Both the position numbers and the translations under genes were made by a program. Positions 34,174-34,258 of a stretch of DNA of 34,258 nt are shown here, one piece after another. The stretch is from positions 1 to 34,258 of the forward strand of contig MPML01000055.1 in NCBI GenBank assembly GCA_002238445.1, read 5' to 3'. The stretch's first letter is position 1; every line of letters begins with the position of its first letter. The notes under the pieces were generated by a model. The model worked only from the letters and a program-made list of their open reading frames with translations. It did no database searches and had not been told where the DNA came from. The stretch is from Caldilineaceae bacterium bin5. Its GTDB lineage: Bacteria; Chloroflexota; Anaerolineae; Caldilineales; Caldilineaceae.

Positions 34174-34258
34174 TCCTATTCCTTTCCAAGGTAACTACTC
34201 AGGCGCAACTGTTTCGCAACTCTGAACGAGGTCAGCAAGAGTTTTCTCTCACTCCTCA

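Overview
The window is G+C-rich, gene-dense bacterial DNA. Most genes lie on the + strand; a DNA-repair block (RecJ-like and PD-(D/E)XK nuclease) and a short 3'-terminal gene lie on the - strand. The style of the genes points to a Chloroflexota organism near Caldilineaceae, possibly marine or host-associated. The clues are a twin-arginine plus lipobox solute-binding protein with an Ala/Pro-rich linker, Gfo/Idh/MocA dehydrogenases beside a sugar importer, AraD1/RraA/sulfatase genes, and DUF433 and DUF2283 small genes. This placement is inference; there is no rRNA or marker gene to anchor it.

Layout. (1) 1-1914: an 11-bp tandem repeat, then an ABC-2 type exporter (ATPase + permease). (2) 2044-4294: two translationally coupled Gfo/Idh/MocA oxidoreductases; the second is frameshifted by a 50-nt C-rich insertion. 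(3) 4295-8496: a promoter and hairpin-rich leader, then a carbohydrate ABC importer (lipoprotein and two permeases, no ATPase). (4) 8497-11000: a gene-poor accessory stretch with a remnant of a third Gfo-type gene, a REP-like element, and a region of about 1.03 kb bounded by imperfect terminal inverted repeats that holds several very small ORFs and a strong hairpin terminator. (5) 11001-18644: a short B12-binding radical SAM protein, then a methyltransferase coupled to a polar-amino-acid ABC importer, then DoxX, YeeE/YedE and DoxX membrane proteins. Together these suggest uptake and handling of a sulfur-containing solute. (6) 18826-24931: a glycan or lipid-sugar block with a cellulose-synthase-like GT2, a TIGR04282-type protein, a DPM1-like GT2, an EamA transporter and a GT39-like membrane glycosyltransferase. 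(7) 24932-25979: dense repeats (REP-like copies, poly-C, and a TTCGYGG-type repeat array). (8) 25980-29844, - strand: an extended RecJ, a frameshifted DUF2283 gene and a Cas4/AddB-like nuclease. (9) 30072-33617: RraA-like, AraD1-type FAH, DUF433 antitoxin with a truncated toxin start, and a type I sulfatase; this looks like sulfated-sugar or sugar-acid catabolism. (10) 33697-34173, - strand: a small TPR-like protein.

The most unusual items are the TIR-bounded microORF element at 9.66-10.71 kb, the poly-C insertion that breaks the second oxidoreductase, the methyltransferase/amino-acid importer/YeeE/DoxX cluster, two decayed small-gene loci (DUF2283 and DUF433 with its toxin), and two repeat families. 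No CRISPR array, rRNA, tRNA or intact transposase was recognised. All alignments and identity counts were done by eye.
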